A DNA stretch of 11,104 nt from JAAZMF01 sp036786445 (GCA_036786445.1 DAIQRD010000084.1:1-11104), one strand, 5' to 3'; positions 1 to 6,675 are shown, counted from the stretch's first letter. Numbers and translations: made by a program. The notes: generated by a model from the letters alone, not told the origin.

Positions 1-856
1 GGGAGTAGATCTCAAGGAGCTTTGCATCGATCTCCATTACTTCTTGGGCCCTGGTCTTTGGCTTTGCCTTGAGGGTTTCCACTACATCCTTTGTGAAATA
101 AAAATATTGCATATAAGGGCATGGGATCATATTTAGAGATTTGAGCAGAGATACCTTTGCTGTGGGCACATTAGCTACCTTGAAAATATCGGGATTATCC
201 ATCCAAGCATCGACTAGATCCAAGATGCGATTCTGGCCATCCTGGTAGACATGGCGCATCCAACCCAAGTGATTTAGACCTACCCAATCAAAGGATAGGT
301 GATCTACAGTGGTGCCCAGCACCCGGGCAGCTTGATACATCATGGAGATGGGTACATTGCAAAGCCCGATGGCATTTAGATCGGTGTTGTCTTTAATAGC
401 TTGGGTAATAATCCCCGAGGGGTTGGTAAAGTTGATGACCCAGGCATTAGGGCTAGAGTATTTCTTTACCTTTTCACAGATATCCAAGATCACGGGGATA
501 GTGCGCATGGCCTTACCAAATCCCCCGACACCGGTTGTTTCTTGTCCCACGAGATTGTGCCTTAAGCCCAGCAAGATATCTTGATGCCTGGCTTCTTGCC
601 CTCCAACTCTGATCTGGGTGACGATGAAGTCTGCATCCCGCAGGGCTTCTACCAGATCGGTTGTCAAATGAATGGGGAAGAGATCACCCTTGAGTTTTGT
701 CATCCTCTGGCAGAAACCGCCCACTGTCTCAAGGCGCTTGGGGTTAATATCCATCATCCATAACTCTTTGATGGGTACTTCCTGGTACCGGGAAATGAAT
801 CCTGAAATGAGTTCTGGTGCATATGTGCTGCCACCGCCGATTACTGCTACTTTCAT
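1..856 (-). CDS. Family 4 glycoside hydrolase, 6-phospho-beta-glucosidase-like (partial, C-terminus off the left edge)
   Basis: The first 285 codons are present, with no stop before the window edge; family members are usually about 420-450 residues. The N-terminus MKVAVIGGGSTYAPEL is the Rossmann NAD-binding loop typical of GH4, whose members cleave glycosides by an NAD- and divalent-metal-dependent redox mechanism in the cytoplasm. Further GH4 landmarks are VGQETTGVGGFGKAMR (about 103-118), INFTNPSG (about 141-148), GLCNVPI with the metal-binding Cys166-Asn167, and GLNHLGW with the metal-binding His196. Tyrosines 248-253 lie where the catalytic base is expected. The CNVP and NHLGW signatures match the phospho-beta-glucosidase branch rather than the alpha-galactosidase/alpha-glucosidase branches (CH signature); this assignment is from memory of the family. 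The ATG follows GGAAGG at good spacing, 16 bases after the permease stop, so it is the fifth gene of the left operon. The exact substrate is uncertain. Confidence 0.9.
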   Translation of the reverse strand, partial: MKVAVIGGGSTYAPELISGFISRYQEVPIKELWMMDINPKRLETVGGFCQRMTKLKGDLFPIHLTTDLVEALRDADFIVTQIRVGGQEARHQDILLGLRHNLVGQETTGVGGFGKAMRTIPVILDICEKVKKYSSPNAWVINFTNPSGIITQAIKDNTDLNAIGLCNVPISMMYQAARVLGTTVDHLSFDWVGLNHLGWMRHVYQDGQNRILDLVDAWMDNPDIFKVANVPTAKVSLLKSLNMIPCPYMQYFYFTKDVVETLKAKPKTRAQEVMEIDAKLLEIYS

Positions 857-872
857 TTAAATCAGTCCTTCC

Positions 873-1721
873 CTAGCCTTTAATGGCTCCGGCTGTTAGT
901 CCTTGTACTATATGTTTTTGTAGGAGTATGAAAAAGATTACCACTGGTATAGACACAACTACCCCGGCGGTCAACACGTAATGCCACTGTACTTCAAACT
1001 GGCTGGCATAGTCATTGATACCGATGGCTACAGTCCTTGTTTTCTCATTGGTAAGTACTGAGGCAAACATAACGTCATTCCACGCTCTAATGAAGCCCAA
1101 GATGCCGACGGCAGTGACTGCGGGAATAGTTAGAGGCACAACTACTCGGAAGAAGGCGCTCATGGGGGAGCACCCATCGATCATGGCGGCTTCTTCGATG
1201 TCTTTAGGAATAGAGTCAAAATAGCTCTTCATAAGTAAGAGACAAAAAGGCAGAGAGAAGGTGGAATAGGTGAAGATGAGAGATGCATAGGTGCCCTGGA
1301 TCTCAATGCCGATTAGCCGCTCAAGCCAGATGAAGAGGAGGTAATAGGGCAGCAGGAAGAGAATGCCGGGAAAGCTTTGAGTCAGGAGTACACTGCCCTC
1401 AAAAAGCCTTTTGCCTCGAAATGTAAAGCGGCTGAGGGCGTAACCGGCAAAGGCTGATAGTATTACCGCCACGATCATGGTGGAAAGGGAGATGATCAGT
1501 GAGCTCTTCAGGTAGCGAGCTAGAGGCACTATTTTCCAGATATCCTGGTAGTTCTTCATAACCCACCGTTCTTTGGGGAAAAGGTGCCAATTGCTGGTCA
1601 TGACCTCTTTAGGAAGCTTAAAGGTGGTGAAGATCAGATTGGCAGTAGGAACTAGCACCCAAGCTAGATACAACATAGTTAAGATGGCAATAAAGATGTG
1701 TTTCCAATGTCTGTATTTCAA
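873..1721 (-). CDS. CUT1 carbohydrate ABC transporter permease, MalG-like
   Basis: This is an inner-membrane subunit of a sugar importer, 282 residues with the chosen start and a normal length for MalG-type proteins. About six hydrophobic segments are visible, the first at residues 9-30. The cytoplasmic EAA loop that contacts the ATPase is at about 176-198 (EEAAMIDGCSPMSAFFRVVVPL) with the conserved Asp-Gly. Start choice: an in-frame TTG at 1739 would overlap the SD sequence itself, whereas TTG at 1721 sits nine bases after GGGGAGG and gives MKYRHWKHIF. It lies 39 bases downstream of the MalF-like gene and 16 bases upstream of the GH4 gene, so it is within one operon. No ATPase gene is present in the window. 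Family assignment is secure; the substrate is unknown. Confidence 0.93.
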   Translation of the reverse strand: MKYRHWKHIFIAILTMLYLAWVLVPTANLIFTTFKLPKEVMTSNWHLFPKERWVMKNYQDIWKIVPLARYLKSSLIISLSTMIVAVILSAFAGYALSRFTFRGKRLFEGSVLLTQSFPGILFLLPYYLLFIWLERLIGIEIQGTYASLIFTYSTFSLPFCLLLMKSYFDSIPKDIEEAAMIDGCSPMSAFFRVVVPLTIPAVTAVGILGFIRAWNDVMFASVLTNEKTRTVAIGINDYASQFEVQWHYVLTAGVVVSIPVVIFFILLQKHIVQGLTAGAIKG

Positions 1722-1729
1722 CTTAGCCG

Positions 1730-1737
1730 ACCTCCCC
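1730..1737 (-). promoter_or_regulatory. Shine-Dalgarno site deciding the TTG start of the MalG-like gene
   Basis: On the minus strand GGGGAGGT precedes TTG at 1721 by nine bases. The longer reading from TTG at 1739 would place the SD inside the coding region and has no SD of its own. Confidence 0.75.
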
Positions 1738-1760
1738 AACGTATTGCGCAGTCTACTTGT

Positions 1761-2672
1761 CTACCAACTCTCCAACTCGGTATCATCTAGGCTTTTCTTA
1801 GATCGCTGTTGCAAGTAGAGAGTGCCCATTAAGATGATGGCCATGATCACGGCCATGACTGCACCTTCAGAGAAGTTCCAGAGCCGGAATGACTCAGTAT
1901 AGATGTGCAGTGCCAGTAGATTGGCCGGTGGTGATGGGGACAAGCCCATCATGACATATGGTACGGTGAACTCTCTAAAATACCACATGAAGGTGAGTAG
2001 CCAAGTGACTCTAGTGACTGGGGCGGTGAGGGGCATGACGATATAGCGAAATTTATGCCAAGGTGATGCGCCATCCAGAGAAGCTGCCTCATAGTACATT
2101 GATGGTATAGTCTGTAAGTTGGCCAGCAGCACGATGAACCAGAAACTCCAGCTCAGCCAGATGAAGGTTATGAGGATGGTCCAAAATGAGTTCTGTCCTG
2201 TGAGCCAAACGATGGGTTTATCGATTATGTTCATGCGGAGTAACAGGTTATTGACCATGCCCATTTCATAGCTGAACATGTACTTCCAGTTGGTGATACC
2301 CACAACGCCGGGCAGGATAAAGGGAAAGAGTAAAATCCCCCGCACTATGCTGCGCCCTCGGTAGTCTACTTCATTGACAATTAGTGCTGCACCGATGCCC
2401 AGGATATAGCACCCGATTTGGGCTAGCAAAGTAAAGGCAATGGTGTAGCCGAAGGAGGAGAGGAAGTTGTCTAGATAGCCTTCCGTTGCGGAAAAGACGT
2501 TGGTATAGTTGGCTAACCCTATGAAGGGGGCCTTTGTCCAGTTATAGATGGTCATGACGTTGAGTTTGAAAAAGCTAATCATGATGCCTACTGCCATGGG
2601 AAAGAAGTGGACAATGGCCATAAACAGTATGGTGGGAGCAATGAGTAGATAAGGGAGCCATTTGGAATTCAA
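1761..2672 (-). CDS. CUT1 carbohydrate ABC transporter permease, MalF-like
   Basis: This is a membrane subunit of the left sugar importer, 303 residues from the chosen TTG start. It begins MNSKWLPYLLIAPTILF, the usual N-terminal membrane segment of MalF/UgpA-type permeases, followed by about five more hydrophobic segments. The EAA loop is at about 194-216 (YEAASLDGASPWHKFRYIVMP), with Asp200-Gly201 in the conserved place. Reading could extend in frame to a GTG at 2720, but that start lies inside a hairpin and the extra residues (MLMRAPPPITNGGVAI) are unlike the family. TTG at 2672 is eight bases after GGAGGTG. The gene follows the binding-protein gene by 67 bases that contain two stem-loops, one of which covers this SD. 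The TTG start and the masked SD together suggest reduced translation relative to the binding protein. Confidence 0.92.
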   Translation of the reverse strand: MNSKWLPYLLIAPTILFMAIVHFFPMAVGIMISFFKLNVMTIYNWTKAPFIGLANYTNVFSATEGYLDNFLSSFGYTIAFTLLAQIGCYILGIGAALIVNEVDYRGRSIVRGILLFPFILPGVVGITNWKYMFSYEMGMVNNLLLRMNIIDKPIVWLTGQNSFWTILITFIWLSWSFWFIVLLANLQTIPSMYYEAASLDGASPWHKFRYIVMPLTAPVTRVTWLLTFMWYFREFTVPYVMMGLSPSPPANLLALHIYTESFRLWNFSEGAVMAVIMAIILMGTLYLQQRSKKSLDDTELESW

Positions 2673-2680
2673 GATAGCAA

Positions 2681-2704
2681 CACCTCCGTTAGTTATAGGA
2701 GGTG
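2681..2704 (-). promoter_or_regulatory. Stem-loop sequestering the SD of the MalF-like gene
   Basis: On the minus-strand transcript CACCTCC pairs perfectly with GGAGGTG (7 bp) across the 10-base loop TATAACTAAC. The right arm is the complete SD sequence of the permease gene, and the TTG start follows eight bases later. Translational damping, or coupling to upstream translation, is an inference from the geometry. Confidence 0.7.
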
Positions 2705-2725
2705 GGGCGCGCATGAGCACGCCCC
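2704..2725 (-). other. Strong intercistronic hairpin after the binding-protein gene
   Basis: On the minus-strand transcript GGGGCGTGC-TCAT-GCGCGCCCC forms a 9-bp stem (one G-U pair) with a four-base loop, starting 14 bases after the binding-protein stop. No T-run follows, so it is not a typical terminator. It adjoins the SD-masking hairpin and shares base 2704 with it. Such hairpins between binding-protein and permease genes commonly stabilise the upstream mRNA end; that role is inferred here. Confidence 0.75.
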
Positions 2726-2739
2726 TTCCTAGACTAAGT

Positions 2740-4017
2740 TTACTTGAACTGATCGATGATGCGCTGGTGCATGCGCTCTGCTTCTGTCATGGTTTTCCCA
2801 AATACATCTTCACTGTAGGTACCAGATAGGTTGGCACCGAGGATGTTGTTTGTAATCAGGCCTTCTACTTGGGCTAGAGTTCCGCCGGGGTTAATGGGTG
2901 GATGGTAGCCATGCTTTACCGATACATTGATAAAGCTAGCCCAGGGCTCTTCATCGAAGCCTTCTAGGGTGGTAGCTGCGATAACTCCAGGCACGTTGCC
3001 ATAGGCCTTGGCCCAGACAGCTACATTCTCAGGGCGCAAGAGGTATTTGATCCAGGTTTCTGCGGCTGCACGCTTCTTGGTGAAGTTATAGATGGCTAGA
3101 TTGGATCCGCCTAGGAAGCAGCTTCTTTTGCCACCGGGGCCAGCCGGTGCCGGGCCGACGCCCATTTTATCCAAGAGCTCCGGTGCGTTCTGCTCCATGT
3201 ACGTGAAAGCCTGGGGAGAGTCATAGTAGAAGGCGATCTCACCATTGGCGAATTTGGCCCTGAGTGTGGCCTTATCGTATTCGCCGGTGGCGGGGGATGC
3301 TACCTTATGCACAATGACCATATCTGTCAGGAACTTGATACCAGCCTTGGCTTCATCGGAGGCCATGGCACTGTAGAATTTGTCGCCCTTTTGGGTGGTA
3401 ATATCGCCACCGGCTTGAGCTATGGCCTGGTAGATCTCATGGGCTAGTTCAGAGCCGGCCATACCTACGGGGTACTCCATGCCTTCTTTTTCCTGGAGGA
3501 TCTTGGCAGCTTCGACAAAGTCATCCCAAGTTGCCGGGAGTTCTAGGCCGTTCTTTGCCAAGAGGTCTTTGCGGTAGATCAGAGCTCTAGGATCTACGAA
3601 CCAGGGAACTGCGTAGTGGCCCTCTAGGGCATCGGGCATGGTGGATTTTACGCTAGCTGCAAAGTAAGTATCATCTCCACCAAGCTCTTCAAAGAGAGGG
3701 GTGACTTCATCGAATACCCCTGCCATAGCCTGTTGGGAAACGGTGGTGGTACCGATCTGGGTTACATCGGGACCTTTGCGGGAGGAGATAACCATCAGGT
3801 TATTTTGATGATAATCTCCCCAGCCGATCATTTTCCAGTCGACTTCTATGTCGGTTTCTTTGACAAAATCAGTTTTGAATTGGTTCATGACAGCTTTTAG
3901 CTCCGGTGTTTCGGTGCCAAAGGTCCAGAAGCTAATGGTCTCCTTGGCGGCAAGAGCGGTAGTACTAAGCATCATGATCATGGCCAATACCAAACACAGC
4001 TTGAAACTATGTCTCAT
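2740..4017 (-). CDS. Extracellular sugar-binding protein of the left ABC importer (family 1 SBP)
   Basis: This 425-residue protein captures the substrate outside the cytoplasmic membrane and delivers it to the two permeases encoded downstream. Residues 1-23 form a Sec signal peptide (positively charged MRHSFK, hydrophobic LCLVLAMIMML, then ALA before AKETISFW). There is no cysteine at the cleavage site, so it is not a lipoprotein. The mature start TISFWTFG, the segment VPWFVDPRALIYRKDLLAKNGLELPATWDDFVEAA (residues about 137-171) and the C-terminal AETWIKYLLRPENVAVWAKAYGNVPG are characteristic of COG1653-type binding proteins. The ATG is preceded by AAGGAGG at good spacing. The gene lies 49 bases after the regulator and is followed by a strong hairpin. 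The ligand cannot be predicted from sequence alone; the GH4 neighbour suggests a small glycoside. Confidence 0.93.
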   Translation of the reverse strand: MRHSFKLCLVLAMIMMLSTTALAAKETISFWTFGTETPELKAVMNQFKTDFVKETDIEVDWKMIGWGDYHQNNLMVISSRKGPDVTQIGTTTVSQQAMAGVFDEVTPLFEELGGDDTYFAASVKSTMPDALEGHYAVPWFVDPRALIYRKDLLAKNGLELPATWDDFVEAAKILQEKEGMEYPVGMAGSELAHEIYQAIAQAGGDITTQKGDKFYSAMASDEAKAGIKFLTDMVIVHKVASPATGEYDKATLRAKFANGEIAFYYDSPQAFTYMEQNAPELLDKMGVGPAPAGPGGKRSCFLGGSNLAIYNFTKKRAAAETWIKYLLRPENVAVWAKAYGNVPGVIAATTLEGFDEEPWASFINVSVKHGYHPPINPGGTLAQVEGLITNNILGANLSGTYSEDVFGKTMTEAERMHQRIIDQFK

Positions 4018-4066
4018 GATACAATCCTCCTTAGAAATCTGTAGTTGTTTTCCCAGAAACGCCTAC

Positions 4067-4912
4067 TTACCCGATGTCTCGCTTGGGCCATTCCCCCTTC
4101 CCGTCTCCAGGGCGCCAATCATAGGGAATGCCCCGTGCTTTGGCGACCTTTAGTATGAGAGAGTTCACAACCGCTTCCTGCCCGGCTCTCACAGTGATGA
4201 TTCCATATTCGTGGAAGACTTTTCTAGTCGCTGTAAATAGCGTAACCGTTGCACGGGAAGCGAGCCATGACAGCTTGTTGGAGACTATGGCGATTACCGG
4301 CACTTTGTGGGCTAGTGCCATTTGCACCGGTTTGACTACGTAGTCTCCTTCACCTGATTGGGAAATGACAACCAAAACGTCGCTATCTCCCACTGCCATT
4401 CGGGAAGTCACAAGGCTAGATGGTTCGATAAATGATCTTGCATCCATGCCCATGACCCAGCATTTGTGCTGGCCACTTTGGGCCAGGGTGGCTGAGTCAC
4501 CCAAGCCATACCATACGATGGAATGGGCATTAGCGCAGTAGTCTACAGCACGGTGAAACTCTGCCATATTCAAGAGGCTTAAGGTCTCAGATACTGCCTC
4601 ATTGGCAGCTATGAAGCTCCACTGGAGTATGGGGTCACCATCAGATGAAGGCAGTCCCCTGAGCATAGTCTGCATCAAGCGCTGCTGCAGCTCTTTATAT
4701 CCACTGAGGCCTAGTTCTCGGCAGAACCGGATGACAGTTGTCCGGGATGTACCGGTCTCTTCAGCCAGCTCCTCTAGGCTAAGGCCTACAGCCTGGGAGG
4801 GGTTAGCCAGTAGGTACCGGGCTACTGCTTTTTGTGCCCGGCCCATGGTGCTGATCTGGCTTTCCAGTAAATCCACAAGGGGGTTGGTTGTGTTAATCGA
4901 TGAATCACCCAT
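4067..4912 (-). CDS. RpiR/MurR-family transcriptional regulator (HTH + SIS)
   Basis: This is a 281-residue DNA-binding regulator that senses a sugar phosphate, the usual effector type for SIS domains. The N-terminal RpiR helix-turn-helix spans about 12-90, with LSLEELAEETGTSRTTVIRFC (46-64) as the recognition unit. The SIS domain spans about 115-255, with YGLGDSA (135-141) and VVISQSGEGD (181-190) forming the phosphosugar pocket. The ATG at 4912 follows GAGG by eight bases. An upstream in-frame ATG at 4945 has no SD, lies against the probable -10 element, and its reading would run through a perfect palindrome. The gene is first in the left operon, so it probably controls that operon and itself. 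A SIS domain agrees with the phospho-glycosidase type of the GH4 gene. The family is certain; the effector is unknown. Confidence 0.92.
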   Translation of the reverse strand: MGDSSINTTNPLVDLLESQISTMGRAQKAVARYLLANPSQAVGLSLEELAEETGTSRTTVIRFCRELGLSGYKELQQRLMQTMLRGLPSSDGDPILQWSFIAANEAVSETLSLLNMAEFHRAVDYCANAHSIVWYGLGDSATLAQSGQHKCWVMGMDARSFIEPSSLVTSRMAVGDSDVLVVISQSGEGDYVVKPVQMALAHKVPVIAIVSNKLSWLASRATVTLFTATRKVFHEYGIITVRAGQEAVVNSLILKVAKARGIPYDWRPGDGKGEWPKRDIG

Positions 4913-4919
4913 AGCACAG

Positions 4920-4926
4920 CCCTCAC
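4920..4926 (-). promoter_or_regulatory. Shine-Dalgarno site deciding the start of the RpiR-type gene
   Basis: Minus strand GTGAGGG ends seven bases before ATG at 4912. The alternative ATG at 4945 has no purine-rich sequence upstream. Confidence 0.65.
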
Positions 4927-4927
4927 T

Positions 4928-4944
4928 TGGCACTAAAAGTGCCA
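4928..4944. promoter_or_regulatory. Perfect 17-bp palindrome, probable operator of the RpiR-type regulator
   Basis: TGGCACT-AAA-AGTGCCA has two perfect 7-bp arms and a 3-bp centre. It lies 16 bases upstream of the chosen ATG of the regulator gene, and directly downstream of a -10-like TACTAT on the minus strand, where the transcription start would fall. That position suits autorepression of the whole left operon. Binding by the adjacent regulator is an inference. Confidence 0.7.
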
Positions 4945-4945
4945 T

Positions 4946-4951
4946 ATAGTA
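4946..4951 (-). promoter_or_regulatory. Possible -10 element of the left operon
   Basis: Minus strand TACTAT resembles TATAAT and sits immediately upstream of the palindrome. No convincing -35 hexamer is visible 16-18 bases further upstream, so an activator or a weak promoter is possible. Confidence 0.35.
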
Positions 4952-4965
4952 TGTATCTTGTCGTT

Positions 4966-4986
4966 ATTGGTATTAGTTAGACCAAT
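4966..4986. promoter_or_regulatory. Inverted repeat ATTGGT-N9-ACCAAT in the divergent region
   Basis: Six-base perfect arms flank ATTAGTTAG. The TGGT/ACCA halves resemble sites bound by some FCD-type GntR proteins, but the 9-bp spacer is longer than in the known FadR site. It could serve either divergent promoter, or be chance. Confidence 0.35.
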
Positions 4987-5085
4987 GTGAGGGGATTCCT
5001 GCTTGGTGGGGAGGAAAACTTTGGGGTTTTTGTGTCCCGCACGCCATTCATTTAGGAATAATCACAGGTCGTCCGCATATATCTG

Positions 5086-5103
5086 ATATTGCATATGTAA
5101 TAT
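5086..5103. promoter_or_regulatory. 18-bp near-perfect palindrome, candidate GntR operator
   Basis: ATATTGCATATGTAATAT is palindromic except for one base pair (G5091 against T5098). It lies 21 bases upstream of the GTG start of the GntR-type gene and includes the only -10-like sequence there (TAATAT, 5098-5103). A-T-rich palindromes in this position are typical autoregulatory sites of FCD GntR proteins. Binding is inferred. Confidence 0.6.
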
Positions 5104-5124
5104 ACGAAAGGACAGGAACAGCTA

Positions 5125-5802
5125 GTGGATGAAATGACACGGTTTTCACTGGAACCCCAACCACAACTAGGAGAGCGGGTGTATAGAGTTCTAATGGAGT
5201 CCATCGTCAGCCAAATCCTCGAATCCGGACAGCATCTGGTCATCGAAGATTTGGCAGTAAAGATGGGAACTAGCGGGACTCCCATTCGGGAAGCTCTCAG
5301 CCGTTTACAGCAAGAAGGACTAGTAAGCAAGATCCCCTATCAGGGGTGGAAAGTAAGGCAGTTTACTGTAGATGAGATCACTGAATTGTATCAAGTGCGT
5401 GCCGCTCTAGAAGGTCTGGCTGTGAGAATATGTTGTGAGCAGCACTCGGAGAAGACTCTGCAGCAGCTAATGGAACTACAGGCGCAAGGCATCCAGGCCA
5501 TGTCAGAAGTCAATTTGGAAGAGTACCGGAGATACAACGATGAATTGCATGACATTATCCTGCAGGCTACAGGTAATGGAACACTACAAGACATGATGAA
5601 CACGCTGAAAAACCGGATTCGGCTGTTTAGTGAGACTACCATACGTTTTCCCGGTCGACCCCAAAGGGCCTTGGGTGAGCACGCCGAGCTAATTGAATGT
5701 ATACGAGTCGGCGATGGGGTCCGGGGTGTGGCATTGATGGAGCAGCACATATCCAGTGCCTTGCAGGATCTGGTGGCCAGAGAGGGTGGGCATGGGAAGT
5801 AG
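5125..5802 (+). CDS. GntR-family transcriptional regulator, FCD (FadR/VanR) subfamily
   Basis: This is a 225-residue metabolite-responsive regulator. The winged helix-turn-helix is at about 13-80: the segment EDLAVKMGTSGTPIREALSRL is the GntR recognition helix, followed by the wing LVSKIPYQGWKVRQF. The all-helical FCD effector domain spans about 85-218. Its metal/ligand residues appear intact: Asp139 and His142 in NDELHDIIL, His186 in GEHAELI and His208 in MEQHIS. FCD ligands are commonly carboxylic or sugar acids, which fits an operon with aldolase-like and hydroxyacid dehydrogenase genes. GTG at 5125 follows AGGA by about seven bases; an ATG at 5134 is a less likely alternative. It is first in the right operon, 73 bases before the RraA-type gene, and probably regulates it through the palindrome upstream. 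Confidence 0.93.
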   Translation: MDEMTRFSLEPQPQLGERVYRVLMESIVSQILESGQHLVIEDLAVKMGTSGTPIREALSRLQQEGLVSKIPYQGWKVRQFTVDEITELYQVRAALEGLAVRICCEQHSEKTLQQLMELQAQGIQAMSEVNLEEYRRYNDELHDIILQATGNGTLQDMMNTLKNRIRLFSETTIRFPGRPQRALGEHAELIECIRVGDGVRGVALMEQHISSALQDLVAREGGHGK

Positions 5803-5863
5803 AGAGAGGTGGTGACACGGACTAGACTAGGCAGGGGCAGTTGGGCATTATCATGTGAGACCT

Positions 5864-5871
5864 GGAGGAGG
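5864..5871 (+). promoter_or_regulatory. Shine-Dalgarno site deciding the start of the first RraA-type gene
   Basis: GGAGGAGG lies five bases before ATG at 5876. An in-frame GTG at 5855 is upstream of this site and has no SD, so the longer reading is rejected. Confidence 0.75.
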
Positions 5872-5875
5872 CACA

Positions 5876-6586
5876 ATGGTGACTGAGTTCAAAATGTCGC
5901 TAGATGAGCGACAAGCTATTCTAACTGCATATGAGAACTTGCGAGTAACAGATGTATGCGATGGAATGGACTGGGTGGGCCTCTTTGATTTGGGGCTAGT
6001 GTGCCGCAATATTAGACCTCTCTGGCGGACCAAAACAGTGGGTATCGCCAAGACCGTGCGCTATGTACCCACCATGCAGCGGATTCCCACCATGACCCCA
6101 GAGGAATACGACGAATATGTACGCTGGTGGTATGGGGAAGTCTGCAAGTATCCCTTTGGAGCTCTCATTGAAGATGGCGATATGCTGATGTTTGACTGTG
6201 GGGGTCTTGATGTTGGCCTGTTGGGCTCGAATAACGCCCTTGCCTATGTCAACCAGGGAGCTAGGGGATTAGTTACTGATGGCGGTTGCAGGGACACCGA
6301 TGAAGTGATTATTGAACAGGTGCCTCTCTGGTGTCGCCATATTTCCCGGACCATGGTACAAGGGCGTCTAGAGTTTTCAGATATGATGAACCCCATCAAT
6401 GTTGGTGGTGTTCTGGTGAATCCCGGTGATGTAGTGGTGGCTGATGGTGATGGAGTAATTGTTGTCCCACGGGCCAAGGCGCTTGATGTCGCCAAATATG
6501 CTCGGCGGGAGCATGAGAATGACAACAAATCTCGACGCAAACTATATGAAGCGGCAGGTTTACCCGAGGATGAGTCCCTCTTGTAG
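5876..6586 (+). CDS. RraA-fold protein, HMG/CHA aldolase-like
   Basis: This is a 236-residue cytoplasmic protein of the RraA/'demethylmenaquinone methyltransferase-like' superfamily. Characterised enzymes in it cleave 4-hydroxy-2-oxo acids to pyruvate and a second oxo acid using a divalent metal; E. coli RraA is a short non-enzymatic relative of about 160 residues. Visible landmarks are VTDVCDGM (24-31), the GLLGSNNALAYVNQGARGLVTDGGCRD block (114-140) with catalytic-type Arg139-Asp140, and VNPGDVVVADGDGVIVVPRA (181-200). Retention of the Gly-Gly-x-Arg-Asp motif favours an enzyme. Residues about 66-100, rich in Tyr and Trp, are longer than the matching part of typical family members and may shape the substrate pocket. 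It is second in the right operon, between the regulator and the transporter. The actual substrate is unknown. Confidence 0.85.
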   Translation: MVTEFKMSLDERQAILTAYENLRVTDVCDGMDWVGLFDLGLVCRNIRPLWRTKTVGIAKTVRYVPTMQRIPTMTPEEYDEYVRWWYGEVCKYPFGALIEDGDMLMFDCGGLDVGLLGSNNALAYVNQGARGLVTDGGCRDTDEVIIEQVPLWCRHISRTMVQGRLEFSDMMNPINVGGVLVNPGDVVVADGDGVIVVPRAKALDVAKYARREHENDNKSRRKLYEAAGLPEDESLL

Positions 6587-6601
6587 ACCAATGACATTTC
6601 A

Positions 6602-6655
6602 GGGAAGTGCAAAGGCAACACGGTCTTAGCCACCTGATTGCCTTTGCTGCTTCCC
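6602..6655 (+). other. Long intercistronic stem-loop between the RraA-type and permease genes
   Basis: GGGAAG (6602-6607) pairs with CTTCCC (6650-6655), and GCAAAGGCAA (6609-6618) pairs with TTGCCTTTGC (6638-6647). The two stems are separated by a small internal loop, and the apical loop is 19 bases. No T-run follows, and the permease SD begins seven bases later. It is not a standard terminator; it may be an RNA stability, processing or attenuation element. Confidence 0.7.
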
Positions 6656-6675
6656 CAGGGTGAGGAGGTCGCCAT

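Noticed and set aside
342..860. Three plus-strand reading frames over the left edge
   Set aside because: They lie antisense to the GH4 gene, whose continuous minus-strand reading carries all the expected family motifs.
2673..2720. Longer MalF-like protein starting at GTG 2720
   Set aside because: The start lies inside a strong hairpin, lacks an SD, and adds residues unlike the family. TTG 2672 has a strong SD at eight bases.
4913..4945. Longer RpiR-type protein starting at ATG 4945
   Set aside because: It has no SD, abuts the likely -10 element, and its first codons are the palindromic operator.
4985..5030. G-rich stretch in the divergent region as a G-quadruplex
   Set aside because: The G-runs (GG, GGGG, GG, GGGG) are uneven, with a long A-rich loop. 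Only a weak two-layer structure would be possible.
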